Of a stretch of DNA of 64,000 bases, positions 44,092 through 53,139 are shown in pieces. The DNA comes from Bacteroidetes bacterium HGW-Bacteroidetes-7 (lineage in GTDB: Bacteria > Bacteroidota > Bacteroidia > Bacteroidales > UBA932). Under the pieces are notes generated by a model. It was not told the origin of the DNA, did no database searches, and worked only from the letters and a program-made list of their open reading frames with translations. The position numbers and the translations under genes were made by a program. Location of the stretch: NCBI GenBank assembly GCA_002842465.1, contig PHDA01000008.1, positions 1 to 64,000 on the forward strand, written 5' to 3'. Positions within the stretch are counted from its first letter, which is position 1; the number at the start of each line of letters is the position of its first letter.

Positions 44092-45054
44092 TTATCTGTT
44101 TAGTTCTTTCCATGCAAGTGCAGATGATCCCAGAATTGCGGCATTGTTTTCGTCAAGTCCCGAAAGAAGAAGCTTTACCTTCCCTTTCCACATCTTTAAC
44201 AGGTTCTCTTCAAATGCCCTTTTGGTTGGCTCCAGAATAAGATTGCCCGACTTAGCCAGGCCTCCAAATAGGAAAATTGCCTCGGGTGTTGTAATTGCTA
44301 CAAGATCGGCAAGAGCTTCACCAAGAATGCGTCCTGTCGTTTCAAAAGCCTCAATTGCGATTTTGTCACCTGTAGCGGCTGCCATAGCAACATCTTTTGA
44401 CGTCATCTTTGCGAATGAAATATCTCTGAGCGAACTTTGGGTATTCTCATTTGAAAGCAGTTCGAAAGTGGTTTTCTTAATACCCGGTGCAGAGACATAA
44501 GTCTCAAGACACCCTCTTCTACCACAACCACACTGACGTCCATCTCTTTTATAAATGATATGGCCATACTCACCGGCAAATCCGTCATGGCCGTATAAAA
44601 TCTCTCCATTTACAACAAATCCACTACCAAGACCAGTGCCCAGGGTGATAACTACAAAGTTTTTCATCCCCTTTGCACCACCATAAATCATCTCCCCAAT
44701 GGCTGCAGCATTTGCATCATTTGTAAGCACTACCGGCACACCCCCGAAAAGAATTTTCAACTTCTCAACAATTGGCAGATTCTCTTTCCAGATTAGGTTT
44801 GCAGCAGATTCAATGCATCCTGTATAGTAGTTTCCGTTGGGAGCTCCAATGCCAATTCCGGCAATTTTATGTTCAAAATCAACCTCTTTAGAGATTTCCA
44901 GAATACCATCTCTTATAGCAATAATGAAGTCGTTGAACTTTTCATATCTGTTAGTGGGAAAAGTACCACTCCCGTGAATTGTTCCGGATTCATCTACAAG
45001 AGCAAAAACGGTGTTGGTTCCACCTATGTCAATTCCGGCTACAAGTTTTTTCAT
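44092..45054 (-). CDS. ROK family sugar kinase
   Basis: A 320-aa sugar kinase, possibly glucokinase. The ATP-binding motif AGIDIGGTNTVFALV is at residues 6-20, the zinc signature CGCGRRGCLETYV follows the GHIIYK segment, and LGTGLGSGFVVNGE is typical of glucokinase-like ROK enzymes. No DNA-binding domain, so it is an enzyme, not a repressor. Sugar specificity is unresolved. Confidence 0.93.
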   Translation of the reverse strand: MKKLVAGIDIGGTNTVFALVDESGTIHGSGTFPTNRYEKFNDFIIAIRDGILEISKEVDFEHKIAGIGIGAPNGNYYTGCIESAANLIWKENLPIVEKLKILFGGVPVVLTNDANAAAIGEMIYGGAKGMKNFVVITLGTGLGSGFVVNGEILYGHDGFAGEYGHIIYKRDGRQCGCGRRGCLETYVSAPGIKKTTFELLSNENTQSSLRDISFAKMTSKDVAMAAATGDKIAIEAFETTGRILGEALADLVAITTPEAIFLFGGLAKSGNLILEPTKRAFEENLLKMWKGKVKLLLSGLDENNAAILGSSALAWKELNR

Positions 45055-45095
45055 AAACGAGGCATTAAATTTGTTCTTAAATTGATATAGAATGA

Positions 45096-45103
45096 CAAAG
45101 CTA
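45096..45103 (-). promoter_or_regulatory. -7 element for the ROK kinase
   Basis: Minus strand TAGCTTTG, a perfect TAnnTTTG match, 41 bp upstream of the kinase start. Confidence 0.5.
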
Positions 45104-45139
45104 ACAAAAAATAATCAATACCATTTAGGATAAAATTGC

Positions 45140-45147
45140 TATTTTTG
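45140..45147 (+). promoter_or_regulatory. -7 element for the coiled-coil membrane protein
   Basis: TATTTTTG, a perfect TAnnTTTG match, 27 bp before the ATG at 45175. Confidence 0.5.
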
Positions 45148-45174
45148 TAAGACTGAGAACGCACAAAACACAAT

Positions 45175-46047
45175 ATGATTATGGGAAATGAAAAGAATTT
45201 AAAGAGACTGGTTATTGGAATGGCAGTAGTTGCCGTTATACTGGCTGCAATACTTGCATGGATATGGGTTGAGAAGAGCGGAATGGTCAAAGACCTTACT
45301 GTTGAGAAAGATCAGCTTACTACCCAGATGATCCAGCTAAGAGATGACTATGGCGTTCTTACAACCAACAATGACAGCTTAAATGCAGAACTTGACAGAG
45401 AGCGTGAAAAGGTAGATCAGCTCATAGAGCGCATTAAAACCACAGAGGCAACAAACAGGTCTAAAATTCGTGAATACGAAAAAGAGCTGGGCACTCTCAG
45501 GAGTATAATGAGAACATATATTCAGCAGATAGACTCTCTTAATACTCTTAATATTTCATTAAGGAAAGACGTTGCCGTTGCCAAGGATGAGGCCAAAGAG
45601 TCAAGGCAGAGATATGATCAGCTTGTGACAACAACAGAAGAGTATGCAAAAAAGGTAGAGGTAGGTTCTGTTCTTAAGGGCAGAGGATTTGTTATGACTG
45701 CAATCAACTCATCAGACAGAGATACCGACAGAAGCAGCAGAACGGCTAAACTTAAAACCTGTCTTAATCTTGTAGAGAACACAATTGCTATTAAAGGCCC
45801 AAGAAGAATCTTCATTAGAGTAAAGGGTCCCGATGGCATTCTTATGACCAATTCACAGCAGCAAATATTCACCTCAGCAGGAGAACAGATGATCTACTCT
45901 GCAGTAAGGGAGGTAGATTACCAGGGCAGCGAGCTGGAGGTTTGCATCTTCTTTGCAAGCAATCAGCCGTATGTTAAAGGGGTATATACTGTAGATGTCT
46001 TTACCGAGGAGTCAAAACTGGGAAGTACCGATCTGCTTCTTAGATAA
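45175..46047 (+). CDS. Membrane-anchored coiled-coil protein of unknown function
   Basis: A 290-aa protein. One membrane helix at about residues 13-33 (RLVIGMAVVAVILAAILAWI), then a long coiled coil to about 165 and a C-terminal globular domain (IRVKGPDGILMTNSQQQIFT, then the YQGSELEVCIFFASNQPYVK region) that looks beta-rich. No recognised family, though close homologues are common in Bacteroidota by recollection. A second in-frame ATG at 45181 is a possible start. It is 2 bp ahead of hemW. Confidence 0.75.
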   Translation: MIMGNEKNLKRLVIGMAVVAVILAAILAWIWVEKSGMVKDLTVEKDQLTTQMIQLRDDYGVLTTNNDSLNAELDREREKVDQLIERIKTTEATNRSKIREYEKELGTLRSIMRTYIQQIDSLNTLNISLRKDVAVAKDEAKESRQRYDQLVTTTEEYAKKVEVGSVLKGRGFVMTAINSSDRDTDRSSRTAKLKTCLNLVENTIAIKGPRRIFIRVKGPDGILMTNSQQQIFTSAGEQMIYSAVREVDYQGSELEVCIFFASNQPYVKGVYTVDVFTEESKLGSTDLLLR

Positions 46048-46049
46048 CA

Positions 46050-47186
46050 TTGGCTGGGATATACATACACATTCCGTTCTGTTCTCAGTTTTGCAGTTAC
46101 TGTGATTTCTACTCTGTGAAGCAGACAGGAAAAGTGAATGAGTTTACAGAGTCTCTCTTAAAGGAGATTGTTTTAAGGTCAAATGATTTCAAAAACAAGG
46201 GGTTAACCGTCAACACCGTATATTTCGGTGGCGGAACCCCTTCTTTAATTGACATTCCATCGCTTAAGGCTGTTTTAAGCGCTCTTTTTGAAAACTACCC
46301 TATATCTCCAACCGGAGTTAAAGAGCAAACAATAGAGCTCAATCCCGATGATATAACCCCTCAATATCTCCACGGCCTTCGGGAGTGTGGCTTTAATCGT
46401 CTAAGCATAGGAATTCAGTCATTTAATGACAGGCATCTTAAATGGATGAACAGAAGGCATAACGCCCGTACAGCACTTAACGCTTTTGAGATGGCCCGTG
46501 AAGCGGGGTTTGCAAACATTAGCATCGATCTTATTTTTGGATTTGAGATGCTCACGACCCAAGAGTGGACAGATAACCTTCAAAAGGCAATCTCACTTTC
46601 TCCCGAACACATCTCTGCATACCAAATGAGCATTGAGAGGGGGACAACTCTCTATAAAAACTACACAAAAGGGTCATATCTGCAACCCTGTGATGAATCC
46701 TCTGCTAAACAATATGAGATGCTTGGGCAAGAGCTTGCAAAGGGTGGTTACATACAGTATGAGGTATCAAGTTTTTGCAAACCCGGTCAATTTTCACAGC
46801 ACAACAGCTCCTACTGGAATTTTACACCCTATTTCGGATTTGGCCCATCTGCACACTCATTTGACGGCACTTTCCGTCACCGCAATTTCTCGTCGCTTGC
46901 AAAGTATATCAAAACAATGAAAGCAGGCGAGAGCTTTGGTACATCACATAAACAGAGCGCAAAGGAGAAATTTAACGAATACATAATGCTTTCTCTGAGA
47001 AGAGCTGATGGTATAGACAAGTTGTTTTTGGAAAGCAACTTTAGCAATTTTATCACATCTCAATTCCAGTCGGAGCTAAACAGATTGATTGAGGGCGGCT
47101 ACCTTTTAGAAGAGTCGGGAAAAATAAGAATCCCGCCGGAACATCTGTTTGTGTCCGACGGGATAATAAGAGATCTTTTTGCCTGA
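46050..47186 (+). CDS. hemW: HemW, radical SAM heme chaperone
   Basis: A 378-aa radical SAM protein related to HemN, but a heme-trafficking chaperone rather than a coproporphyrinogen oxidase. The iron-sulfur motif is CSQFCSYCDF, with three Cys and no fourth Cys after the third, which separates HemW from HemN. The start is TTG at 46050: an in-frame TAG is at 46041 and no ATG or GTG lies before the GIYIHIPFC motif. Starts 2 bp after the previous gene. Confidence 0.93.
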   Translation: MAGIYIHIPFCSQFCSYCDFYSVKQTGKVNEFTESLLKEIVLRSNDFKNKGLTVNTVYFGGGTPSLIDIPSLKAVLSALFENYPISPTGVKEQTIELNPDDITPQYLHGLRECGFNRLSIGIQSFNDRHLKWMNRRHNARTALNAFEMAREAGFANISIDLIFGFEMLTTQEWTDNLQKAISLSPEHISAYQMSIERGTTLYKNYTKGSYLQPCDESSAKQYEMLGQELAKGGYIQYEVSSFCKPGQFSQHNSSYWNFTPYFGFGPSAHSFDGTFRHRNFSSLAKYIKTMKAGESFGTSHKQSAKEKFNEYIMLSLRRADGIDKLFLESNFSNFITSQFQSELNRLIEGGYLLEESGKIRIPPEHLFVSDGIIRDLFA

Positions 47187-47188
47187 AA

Positions 47189-47851
47189 TTAAATAATTCC
47201 TGAGGCCTTTAGATATGAGAATATCGCGATAATGCTGAATCCCACGGCAATGATTGTCGAATAGATATAAGATACAACCTTAAGTCTGCTCAGCCATTTG
47301 CTGTTGTTTGCGCCTATAGTCTGAAATGCACTCCAGAATCCGTGAGTAAGGTGGAACCACAATGCAGCAAACCACACAAGATAGACCAGAGTTATCCAGA
47401 TATTGCCAAAAGTCTGCTCCATTAGCACATTGCCATTTTGCGCATGGCCTCCGGTAAATTCAGGTAGTTGCATCTTTGCCCAGAAATGAGAAAGGTGAAA
47501 TACTAGAACTCCAAAAATTATAATACCCAGGACAAACATATTCTGAGAGGCCCAAGAGTCCCCCTGAGTAGCATTTGCAACCTCGTACCTCTGACTCCCC
47601 CTTGCCTTCATATTGTAACGGGTGAGGTATGCAGCGTAAATAATGTGGACCACAAATCCTGCAGCAAGAACAGGAACCATTGCTACAATAACCGGTGATC
47701 CCATAAATTCAATTACTGCATCAAATGCCTCCGGACCAAAGAGATATGCCGAATTTGCCAGCATGTGAACAAAAAGAAAAACAATAAGAAAAAGGCCAGT
47801 AATACTCATTATGAGTTTTTTGCCTATTGATGAGGTGAGAATATTTCCCAT
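47189..47851 (-). CDS. Succinate dehydrogenase / fumarate reductase cytochrome b subunit
   Basis: A 220-aa membrane subunit anchoring the flavoprotein and iron-sulfur subunits and oxidising/reducing quinone. It has five hydrophobic segments and conserved His residues for heme, in FLFVHMLANSAYLFG, VLVFHLSHFWAK and ALWFHLTHGFWSAF. This is the Bacteroidetes fumarate reductase C type. The usual neighbours frdA and frdB are not present: the downstream gene is hemW on the opposite strand, with a 2-bp gap, so this gene is isolated. Confidence 0.9.
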   Translation of the reverse strand: MGNILTSSIGKKLIMSITGLFLIVFLFVHMLANSAYLFGPEAFDAVIEFMGSPVIVAMVPVLAAGFVVHIIYAAYLTRYNMKARGSQRYEVANATQGDSWASQNMFVLGIIIFGVLVFHLSHFWAKMQLPEFTGGHAQNGNVLMEQTFGNIWITLVYLVWFAALWFHLTHGFWSAFQTIGANNSKWLSRLKVVSYIYSTIIAVGFSIIAIFSYLKASGII

Positions 47852-47897
47852 AATAAAACGTTTTATTGATTGAAGGTCACCCTCTGATTAACCCCCG

Positions 47898-47905
47898 CAA
47901 AGATA
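47898..47905 (-). promoter_or_regulatory. -7 element for the cytochrome b subunit gene
   Basis: Minus strand TATCTTTG, a perfect TAnnTTTG match, 46 bp upstream of the start. Confidence 0.55.
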
Positions 47906-47914
47906 TACCGTTGC

Positions 47915-47945
47915 TTGTTAATTTCATAATCTTTAAGTATTTTTG
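47915..47945 (+). promoter_or_regulatory. Promoter of pyrH-frr
   Basis: -33-like TTG (47915-47917), 20-bp spacer, -7 box TATTTTTG (47938-47945), 47 bp before the pyrH ATG. Confidence 0.5.
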
Positions 47946-47992
47946 TTCGGATAAACACCTCGCATGAGAGGGTGAACATAATCTCTTTTCAA

Positions 47993-48700
47993 ATGAAATA
48001 CAACAGAATACTTCTCAAATTAAGCGGCGAAAGTCTGGGAGGAAATTCGGGCAGGGGACTGGACGAAGATATCCTTGCGGTGTACGCAAAAGAGGTGGCA
48101 GAAGTGGTAAAGTCGGGCACAGGAGTATCCATCGTAGTGGGTGGAGGAAATATTTTCAGGGGACTCTCCGGAGTTGGAAAAGGTTTCGACAGGGTAAAGG
48201 GTGACCAGATGGGAATGCTTGCAACCGTAATAAACAGTATAGCCCTTTCGCTCGCTGTTAAGGCAGAGGGAGTCGAATCGGAGGTCTTTACTGCAACCCC
48301 AATGGAGCCCTTTGCAAAATACTACGAAAGAGACACAGCTCTGGCACTTTTAGAGAGAGGCGGAGTGGCAATTATTGCCGGAGGAACAGGCAACCCTTTC
48401 TTCACAACAGACTCTGCGGCAGCCCTGAGGGCAGCAGAACTGGGTGTTGGTGCGTTACTCAAAGGCACCCGGGTAGATGGAGTTTACAATGCAGATCCTG
48501 AAAAAGACCCATCTGCGGTTAAATACTCCACACTATCATACACAAAGGCCTTAGCAGACAATCTGAAAATCATGGACATGACAGCATTTGCACTCTGTCG
48601 TGAAAACAAAATACCTATAGTCGTATTTGATATTAACCGCAAGGGAAATCTTATTAAAATTGTAAAGGGAGAAGAGGTAGGTACTTTAATAAAAGAATAA
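47993..48700 (+). CDS. pyrH: Uridylate kinase (UMP kinase)
   Basis: Phosphorylates UMP to UDP; bacterial hexameric enzyme of the amino-acid kinase fold. From the ATG at 47993 it is 235 aa, opening with the standard MKYNRILLKLSGESLGG; an upstream GTG at 47972 is less likely. Motifs: VVGGGNIFRG, MGMLATVINSIAL, GTGNPFFTTDSAAALRAAEL and the KGTRVDGVYNADP segment. Followed 14 bp later by frr, the usual order. Confidence 0.96.
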   Translation: MKYNRILLKLSGESLGGNSGRGLDEDILAVYAKEVAEVVKSGTGVSIVVGGGNIFRGLSGVGKGFDRVKGDQMGMLATVINSIALSLAVKAEGVESEVFTATPMEPFAKYYERDTALALLERGGVAIIAGGTGNPFFTTDSAAALRAAELGVGALLKGTRVDGVYNADPEKDPSAVKYSTLSYTKALADNLKIMDMTAFALCRENKIPIVVFDINRKGNLIKIVKGEEVGTLIKE

Positions 48701-48714
48701 TTAAATATAAAATT

Positions 48715-49281
48715 ATGGATATAAGTAAGCAAAAAGAGGTAATTTCTGCATCAAAAGAGCGTATGGACAAAGCTCTTTTACACCTCGAAGAGGAGCTTAA
48801 AAGCTATCGTGCCGGCAAGGCAAACCCTGCAGTATTTAACAATATCATGGTTGACTACTATGGAAATCTGACACCTATACCTCAGGTAGCCAGCGTAACT
48901 ACACCCGATGCCAAGACAATGCTAATTCAGCCATGGGACAAAAAGATGATTGCTCCTATTGAGAAGGCAATTATGGTTGCAAATATCGGCTTCACCCCTC
49001 AGAACAACGGCGAACATATCAGAATTAATGTTCCACCCCTCACCGAAGAGCGCCGTAAAGAGCTTGTTAAAAAGGTAAAAGGAGAAGGCGAGACAGCAAA
49101 AATCAGCATCAGAAACGCCAGAAGAGACGGTGTTGAACTTCTCAAGAAGTATCAGAAAGATGGTCTGCCCGAAGATGTAGTTAAAGATGGTGAGGCTGCA
49201 ATTCAAAAAGAGACCGACAACTACAACAAAAAAGTTGACGAGGCTCTTGCCCACAAAGAGAAAGAGATAATGACTGTCTGA
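48715..49281 (+). CDS. frr: Ribosome recycling factor
   Basis: Splits post-termination ribosomes with EF-G. The 188-aa protein fits the L-shaped two-domain RRF: RMDKALLHLEEELKSYRAGK, then IPQVASVTTPDAKTMLIQPW, then the conserved PPLTEERRKELVKKVKGEGE and the C-terminal helix. Downstream of pyrH in an operon and closed by a bidirectional terminator. Confidence 0.97.
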   Translation: MDISKQKEVISASKERMDKALLHLEEELKSYRAGKANPAVFNNIMVDYYGNLTPIPQVASVTTPDAKTMLIQPWDKKMIAPIEKAIMVANIGFTPQNNGEHIRINVPPLTEERRKELVKKVKGEGETAKISIRNARRDGVELLKKYQKDGLPEDVVKDGEAAIQKETDNYNKKVDEALAHKEKEIMTV

Positions 49282-49347
49282 TAATGGTCTTAAAGAAACC
49301 AACAACCCGTTAATTGTCAGGGTGAAACTGAAGAAGTAATATAAATA

Positions 49348-49370
49348 AAGGGCTGCCATTGGCAGCCCTT
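49348..49370. terminator. Bidirectional terminator between frr and pgk
   Basis: Stem AGGGCTGCC (49349-49357) with GGCAGCCCT (49361-49369), loop ATT, one more A-T pair outside. T-rich sequence follows on both strands though it is interrupted. Serves the two convergent genes. Confidence 0.8.
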
Positions 49371-49397
49371 ATGTCTTAAAAATTATGCGAGAATCAA

Positions 49398-50657
49398 TTA
49401 GCTCTCTCGGATGGCTGCAATACCCGGAAGTTCAATTCCTTCGAGGTACTCAAGCATTGCACCGCCACCGGTAGATACGTAGCTTACTTTGTTGGCAAAA
49501 CCCATTTGGGTGACTGCTGCCACAGAGTCGCCTCCGCCTACGAGTGTGAATACACCATGAGAGGTAATATCTGCAAGTATCTCTGCAATTTTGTTGGTTC
49601 CGTTTGCAAAAGCAGGCATCTCAAATACACCAACAGGGCCGTTCCAAAGAACAGTTTTAGAAGCTCTAAGAACCTCTTCCCACTCTTTAAGTGTAGATGG
49701 GGCCGCATCCATTCCAAGCCATCCTTCAGGGATATTATTGTCAGGACAGATTACGGTTTTTGCATCGTTGCTGAATGAGTCAGCGGCAATAACCTCTCCC
49801 GAATAGTATAGTTTTACACCTTTTGCTTTTGCCTTTTCAAGTATAGAGAGCGCAAGTTCCATCTGGTCTTCTTCGCAAAGAGAGTTACCGATTTTTCCGC
49901 CCTGAGCCTTAACAAATGTAAAGGTCATTCCACCGCCAATAATCATGTTGTCAACAACATCAAACAACTTCTCGATAATTGCGATCTTTGAGGATACTTT
50001 TGCTCCTCCAATAATTGCCGTAACAGGGTGTTCAGGGGATTTCAGCACTTTATCAATTGCCTTAATCTCACCCTCCATTACATATCCGAACATTTTGTCG
50101 TTAGGGAAATGCTTTGCAATAAGAGCTGTTGAGGCGTGTGCACGGTGTGCTGTTCCAAATGCATCGTTTATGTAGCAATCTGCATACGAAGCAAGTTTTT
50201 TGGTAAACTCCTTCTGCTTCTCTTTCATCTCTGCCTTTGCAGCTTTTTTAACTTCGTCTGTTACATCTTCTGCAAGACCACGTGGTTTACCCTCCTCCTC
50301 TGCGTAAAAACGAAGGTTCTCAAGTAGCAAAACTTCACCCGGTTTGAGTGAGGCAGAGAGCTCCTTGGCATCTTCTCCCATGCAGTCAGTTGCAAATTTT
50401 ACTTTTGCTCCCAACTTCTCTTCTATTGCAGGAATAATGTGCTTAAGGGAGTACTTATCTGTAGGGCCTTTAGGACGGCCGAGGTGTGACATAATAATCA
50501 GAGAACCGCCCTTTTCCAATACCTTTTTAAGGGTTGGAATGGCTGCTCTGATGCGGGTGTCGTCAGTAATCTGAAATGATTCGTTAAGAGGGACATTAAA
50601 GTCCACTCTAACTATCGCTCTTTTTCCAGTAAAGTTGTAATTGTCAATGTTTTGCAT
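49398..50657 (-). CDS. pgk: Phosphoglycerate kinase
   Basis: Glycolytic ATP-generating enzyme, cytoplasmic. The 419-aa protein has [14 protein letters not shown] near residue 15, [22 protein letters not shown] and the nucleotide site [13 protein letters not shown]. The length is within the normal range, slightly long owing to an extra loop around [19 protein letters not shown]. Diverges from the RlmI-like gene with a 110-bp gap and converges on frr. Confidence 0.98.
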   Translation of the reverse strand: MQNIDNYNFTGKRAIVRVDFNVPLNESFQITDDTRIRAAIPTLKKVLEKGGSLIIMSHLGRPKGPTDKYSLKHIIPAIEEKLGAKVKFATDCMGEDAKELSASLKPGEVLLLENLRFYAEEEGKPRGLAEDVTDEVKKAAKAEMKEKQKEFTKKLASYADCYINDAFGTAHRAHASTALIAKHFPNDKMFGYVMEGEIKAIDKVLKSPEHPVTAIIGGAKVSSKIAIIEKLFDVVDNMIIGGGMTFTFVKAQGGKIGNSLCEEDQMELALSILEKAKAKGVKLYYSGEVIAADSFSNDAKTVICPDNNIPEGWLGMDAAPSTLKEWEEVLRASKTVLWNGPVGVFEMPAFANGTNKIAEILADITSHGVFTLVGGGDSVAAVTQMGFANKVSYVSTGGGAMLEYLEGIELPGIAAIRES

Positions 50658-50693
50658 GTGGAAAAATTTTTAATTGATTGAATAACCAGACCG

Positions 50694-50701
50694 CAAAAAT
50701 A
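50694..50701 (-). promoter_or_regulatory. -7 element for pgk
   Basis: Minus strand TATTTTTG, a perfect TAnnTTTG match, 36 bp upstream of the pgk start. A weaker TACCTTCG on the plus strand near 50723-50730 might serve the divergent methyltransferase. Confidence 0.5.
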
Positions 50702-50767
50702 CGAATATTCTCAGAAAATTACTACCTTCGTTAATCTTTAATTAACAATTTAAAACAAGATTTTGCC

Positions 50768-51700
50768 ATGCTACTTGAGTCTCCCCAAAAATGGAGTGAT
50801 TATGAGCTGATTGATTCAGGAGAATTTGAAAAGCTGGAGAGATTCGGCAAATATTTCATCATAAGACCTGAACCTAAGGCTCTTTGGAACAGACAACTCT
50901 CAGAAAGAGAGTGGATGACCATGGCTCATACCCGTTTTACTACCGGAGCAGGTTTTGGGAAATCTGGAAAAGAGGATTCTGGCACCTGGCATCAACTTAA
51001 AAAGATGCCGGAACAGTGGATTATCTCTTATAAAAAAGGAGGCCTCGATTTTAATTTACGACTTGGCCTCACCGCTTTTAAGCATGTAGGGGTTTTTCCG
51101 GAGCAGGCGCCTAATTGGGATTATATTTACAAAGAGACCCTTGATATTGCAAAGAAGAACAAAGCGGCAAGCATGGCTCCGCCAAAGGTTCTTAACCTGT
51201 TTGCATATACAGGTGCAGCATCACTTGCTGCAAAGTGTGCTGGGGCTGATGTTACACACCTTGATTCTGTGAGGCAGGTAGTGACCTGGGCTCGCACTAA
51301 TATGGAGCTTAGTAACCTTGATAATGTGAGATGGGTAATTGAAGATGCTCTTAAATTTGTTATACGTGAGGCGAAACGGGGCAACCGGTATCAGGGTATT
51401 ATAATGGACCCGCCTGCATACGGTCATGGTCCGGAAGGTGAAAAGTGGAAGCTTGATGAATTGCTTTATGATATGATGTGTGAAATTTCCAGGATAATGG
51501 CATTCAAAGATAGCTATCTGGTTCTGAACCTCTATTCAAACGGTTATTCGGCTCTGCTATCAGAGACTTTGGTAAAGAGCGCTTTCGGCCTTAATCTTCA
51601 AAAAGATAGCGTAGCAGAAATCAAATACGGTGAGCTATTTTTGGAGGATAGATTTAAGAGGGCTCTGCCTTTGAGTGTTTTTACACGCCTAAGACGCTAG
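50768..51700 (+). CDS. Class I SAM-dependent methyltransferase (RlmI/RlmK-like)
   Basis: A 310-aa methyltransferase of the group that includes the 23S rRNA enzymes RlmI and RlmK (COG1092). The SAM site VLNLFAYTGAASLAAKCAGA is followed by VTHLDSV, and the catalytic-region motif is IMDPPAYGHGPEGEKW. It lacks the N-terminal PUA domain of RlmI, hence a looser call. Separated from lgt by 88 bp, which holds only a short hairpin. Confidence 0.8.
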   Translation: MLLESPQKWSDYELIDSGEFEKLERFGKYFIIRPEPKALWNRQLSEREWMTMAHTRFTTGAGFGKSGKEDSGTWHQLKKMPEQWIISYKKGGLDFNLRLGLTAFKHVGVFPEQAPNWDYIYKETLDIAKKNKAASMAPPKVLNLFAYTGAASLAAKCAGADVTHLDSVRQVVTWARTNMELSNLDNVRWVIEDALKFVIREAKRGNRYQGIIMDPPAYGHGPEGEKWKLDELLYDMMCEISRIMAFKDSYLVLNLYSNGYSALLSETLVKSAFGLNLQKDSVAEIKYGELFLEDRFKRALPLSVFTRLRR

Positions 51701-51788
51701 TATTTAACGAATAACGCTTGCCGCATTATCCTAAGAGAACAGGATAGGTTAAAGAGATAATATTGATTACAAACGAATAGAGAAGAAT

Positions 51789-52637
51789 ATGTCAACACTT
51801 GCAGCAACTCTGCCAATGGCAATAAACTGGGCACCATCACCCGAAATCTTTTCAATCGGACCGATTCATATCAGATACTACAGCGTACTATTTGTTTCGG
51901 GTTTCATAATAGGGTACTATATTTTTGTGAGATTTTTCAAGAGAGAGGGGCTTCCTGTCGAGATTCTTGATGTACTTTTATATACCCTGCTTGGATCTGC
52001 TGTTATTGGTGCTCGTCTGGGGCATTGTCTCTTTTATGAGCCGGAGTACTATCTTGCAAGACCGTTGGAAATTTTAAAGGTTTGGGAAGGAGGTCTTGCC
52101 AGCCATGGAGGAGCAATTGCGATTCTTATTTCTATCAGGTACTATGTGAAGAAGTATGGCAAGAAACATGGCTTTGACTATATGTGGCTGATGGACAGAA
52201 TTGCGGTTGCAACCCCTCTAGCAGGGGCGCTGATACGCCTTGGCAACCTTATGAATTCTGAGATTTACGGAAACCCTACCGATCTGCCATGGGGCTTTGT
52301 TTTTTTACTCAAAGGAGAGACTATTCCAAAACATCCGACACAACTTTATGAGGCTCTTGCCTACCTTATAACCTTTGCCGTTCTAATGCTGCTTTACTTT
52401 AAAGCCCTTCCCAGGCTTAAGAAGGGTACTCTGTTCGGACTCTTTTTTATTGGAATCTTTGGATCGCGCTTCTTAATTGAGTTTGTAAAAGAGCCTCAGG
52501 TTGCATTTGAGCAGGGAATGACCCTGAATATGGGCCAGTGGTTGAGTATTCCGCTTGTTCTAATGGGTATCGCAGTTATTATCTGGGGTTATTACAAAAA
52601 TATTCCTGCAGCAATTGTGCAAAAGAGAAAAAAATAA
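51789..52637 (+). CDS. lgt: Prolipoprotein diacylglyceryl transferase
   Basis: Adds diacylglycerol to the lipobox Cys of prolipoproteins, the first maturation step for the lipoproteins seen here. The 282-aa inner-membrane enzyme has about seven helices, the LSSHGG-like LASHGGAIAI, and the HPTQLYEAL motif near the C-terminal half. Length normal. Convergent with smpB with only 1 bp between the stops. Confidence 0.96.
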   Translation: MSTLAATLPMAINWAPSPEIFSIGPIHIRYYSVLFVSGFIIGYYIFVRFFKREGLPVEILDVLLYTLLGSAVIGARLGHCLFYEPEYYLARPLEILKVWEGGLASHGGAIAILISIRYYVKKYGKKHGFDYMWLMDRIAVATPLAGALIRLGNLMNSEIYGNPTDLPWGFVFLLKGETIPKHPTQLYEALAYLITFAVLMLLYFKALPRLKKGTLFGLFFIGIFGSRFLIEFVKEPQVAFEQGMTLNMGQWLSIPLVLMGIAVIIWGYYKNIPAAIVQKRKK

Positions 52638-52638
52638 A

Positions 52639-53088
52639 TCAGCCTCTGTCCTCTTCTCGTCTCAAGTCGTTTTGTTTGATTGTATGACGTTTGTCGTACT
52701 CTCGTTTTCCCTTTGCCAGCGATATGTTCAGTTTGGCGAAACCATTTTCTGCAACGAAGAGTCTTGTTGCTACTATTGTCAGCCCCTTCTCTCTGGTTGC
52801 CCTGAAAAGCTTATTTAGCTCCTTTCTGTTCATCAGCAACTTTCTGTCGCGACGTGGGTCATGCTGATTGAAACTCCCCCACCAGTACTCGGCAATGTGC
52901 ATGTTCTTTACATAGAGCTCACGTTTTACGAAATAGCAATAGGATTCAACAATAGAAGCCTTACCCGCTCTGATTGACTTAATCTCGGTACCCGAGAGGA
53001 CAATTCCTGCAGTAAAACTCTCCAGCAGCTCATATTCAAATGAGGCTTTTTTGTTTTTAATCTCTATTTTGCTCTTTCCTTTAACCAT
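52639..53088 (-). CDS. smpB: SsrA-binding protein
   Basis: Binds tmRNA for ribosome rescue. The 149-aa protein shows [18 protein letters not shown], then [19 protein letters not shown] and the C-terminal basic tail [20 protein letters not shown]. Standard length. The ATG at 53088 is only 7 bp from the -7 element, so the mRNA is predicted leaderless. tmRNA itself (ssrA) is not in the window. Diverges from miaA. Confidence 0.97.
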   Translation of the reverse strand: MVKGKSKIEIKNKKASFEYELLESFTAGIVLSGTEIKSIRAGKASIVESYCYFVKRELYVKNMHIAEYWWGSFNQHDPRRDRKLLMNRKELNKLFRATREKGLTIVATRLFVAENGFAKLNISLAKGKREYDKRHTIKQNDLRREEDRG

Positions 53089-53095
53089 GGGAGTG

Positions 53096-53103
53096 CAAAA
53101 TTA
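53096..53103 (-). promoter_or_regulatory. -7 element placed 7 bp before smpB
   Basis: Minus strand TAATTTTG, a perfect TAnnTTTG match, ends 7 bp before the smpB ATG, leaving a leader of only a few bases. Confidence 0.5.
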
Positions 53104-53106
53104 GTG

Positions 53107-53114
53107 TAAATTTG
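53107..53114 (+). promoter_or_regulatory. -7 element for miaA
   Basis: TAAATTTG, a perfect TAnnTTTG match, 25 bp before the miaA ATG. It is 3 bp from the divergent smpB -7 element, so the two promoters likely compete. Confidence 0.5.
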
Positions 53115-53139
53115 TGGATTGAGCCAATATTTGAGATTA

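Noticed and set aside
47972-47992. Upstream GTG start for pyrH
   Set aside because: It adds seven residues not seen in UMP kinases, and the family start MKYNRILLK begins at 47993.
51727-51746. Hairpin TATCCT/AGGATA between the methyltransferase and lgt
   Set aside because: Only 6 bp, 8-nt loop, no T-tract; chance level.
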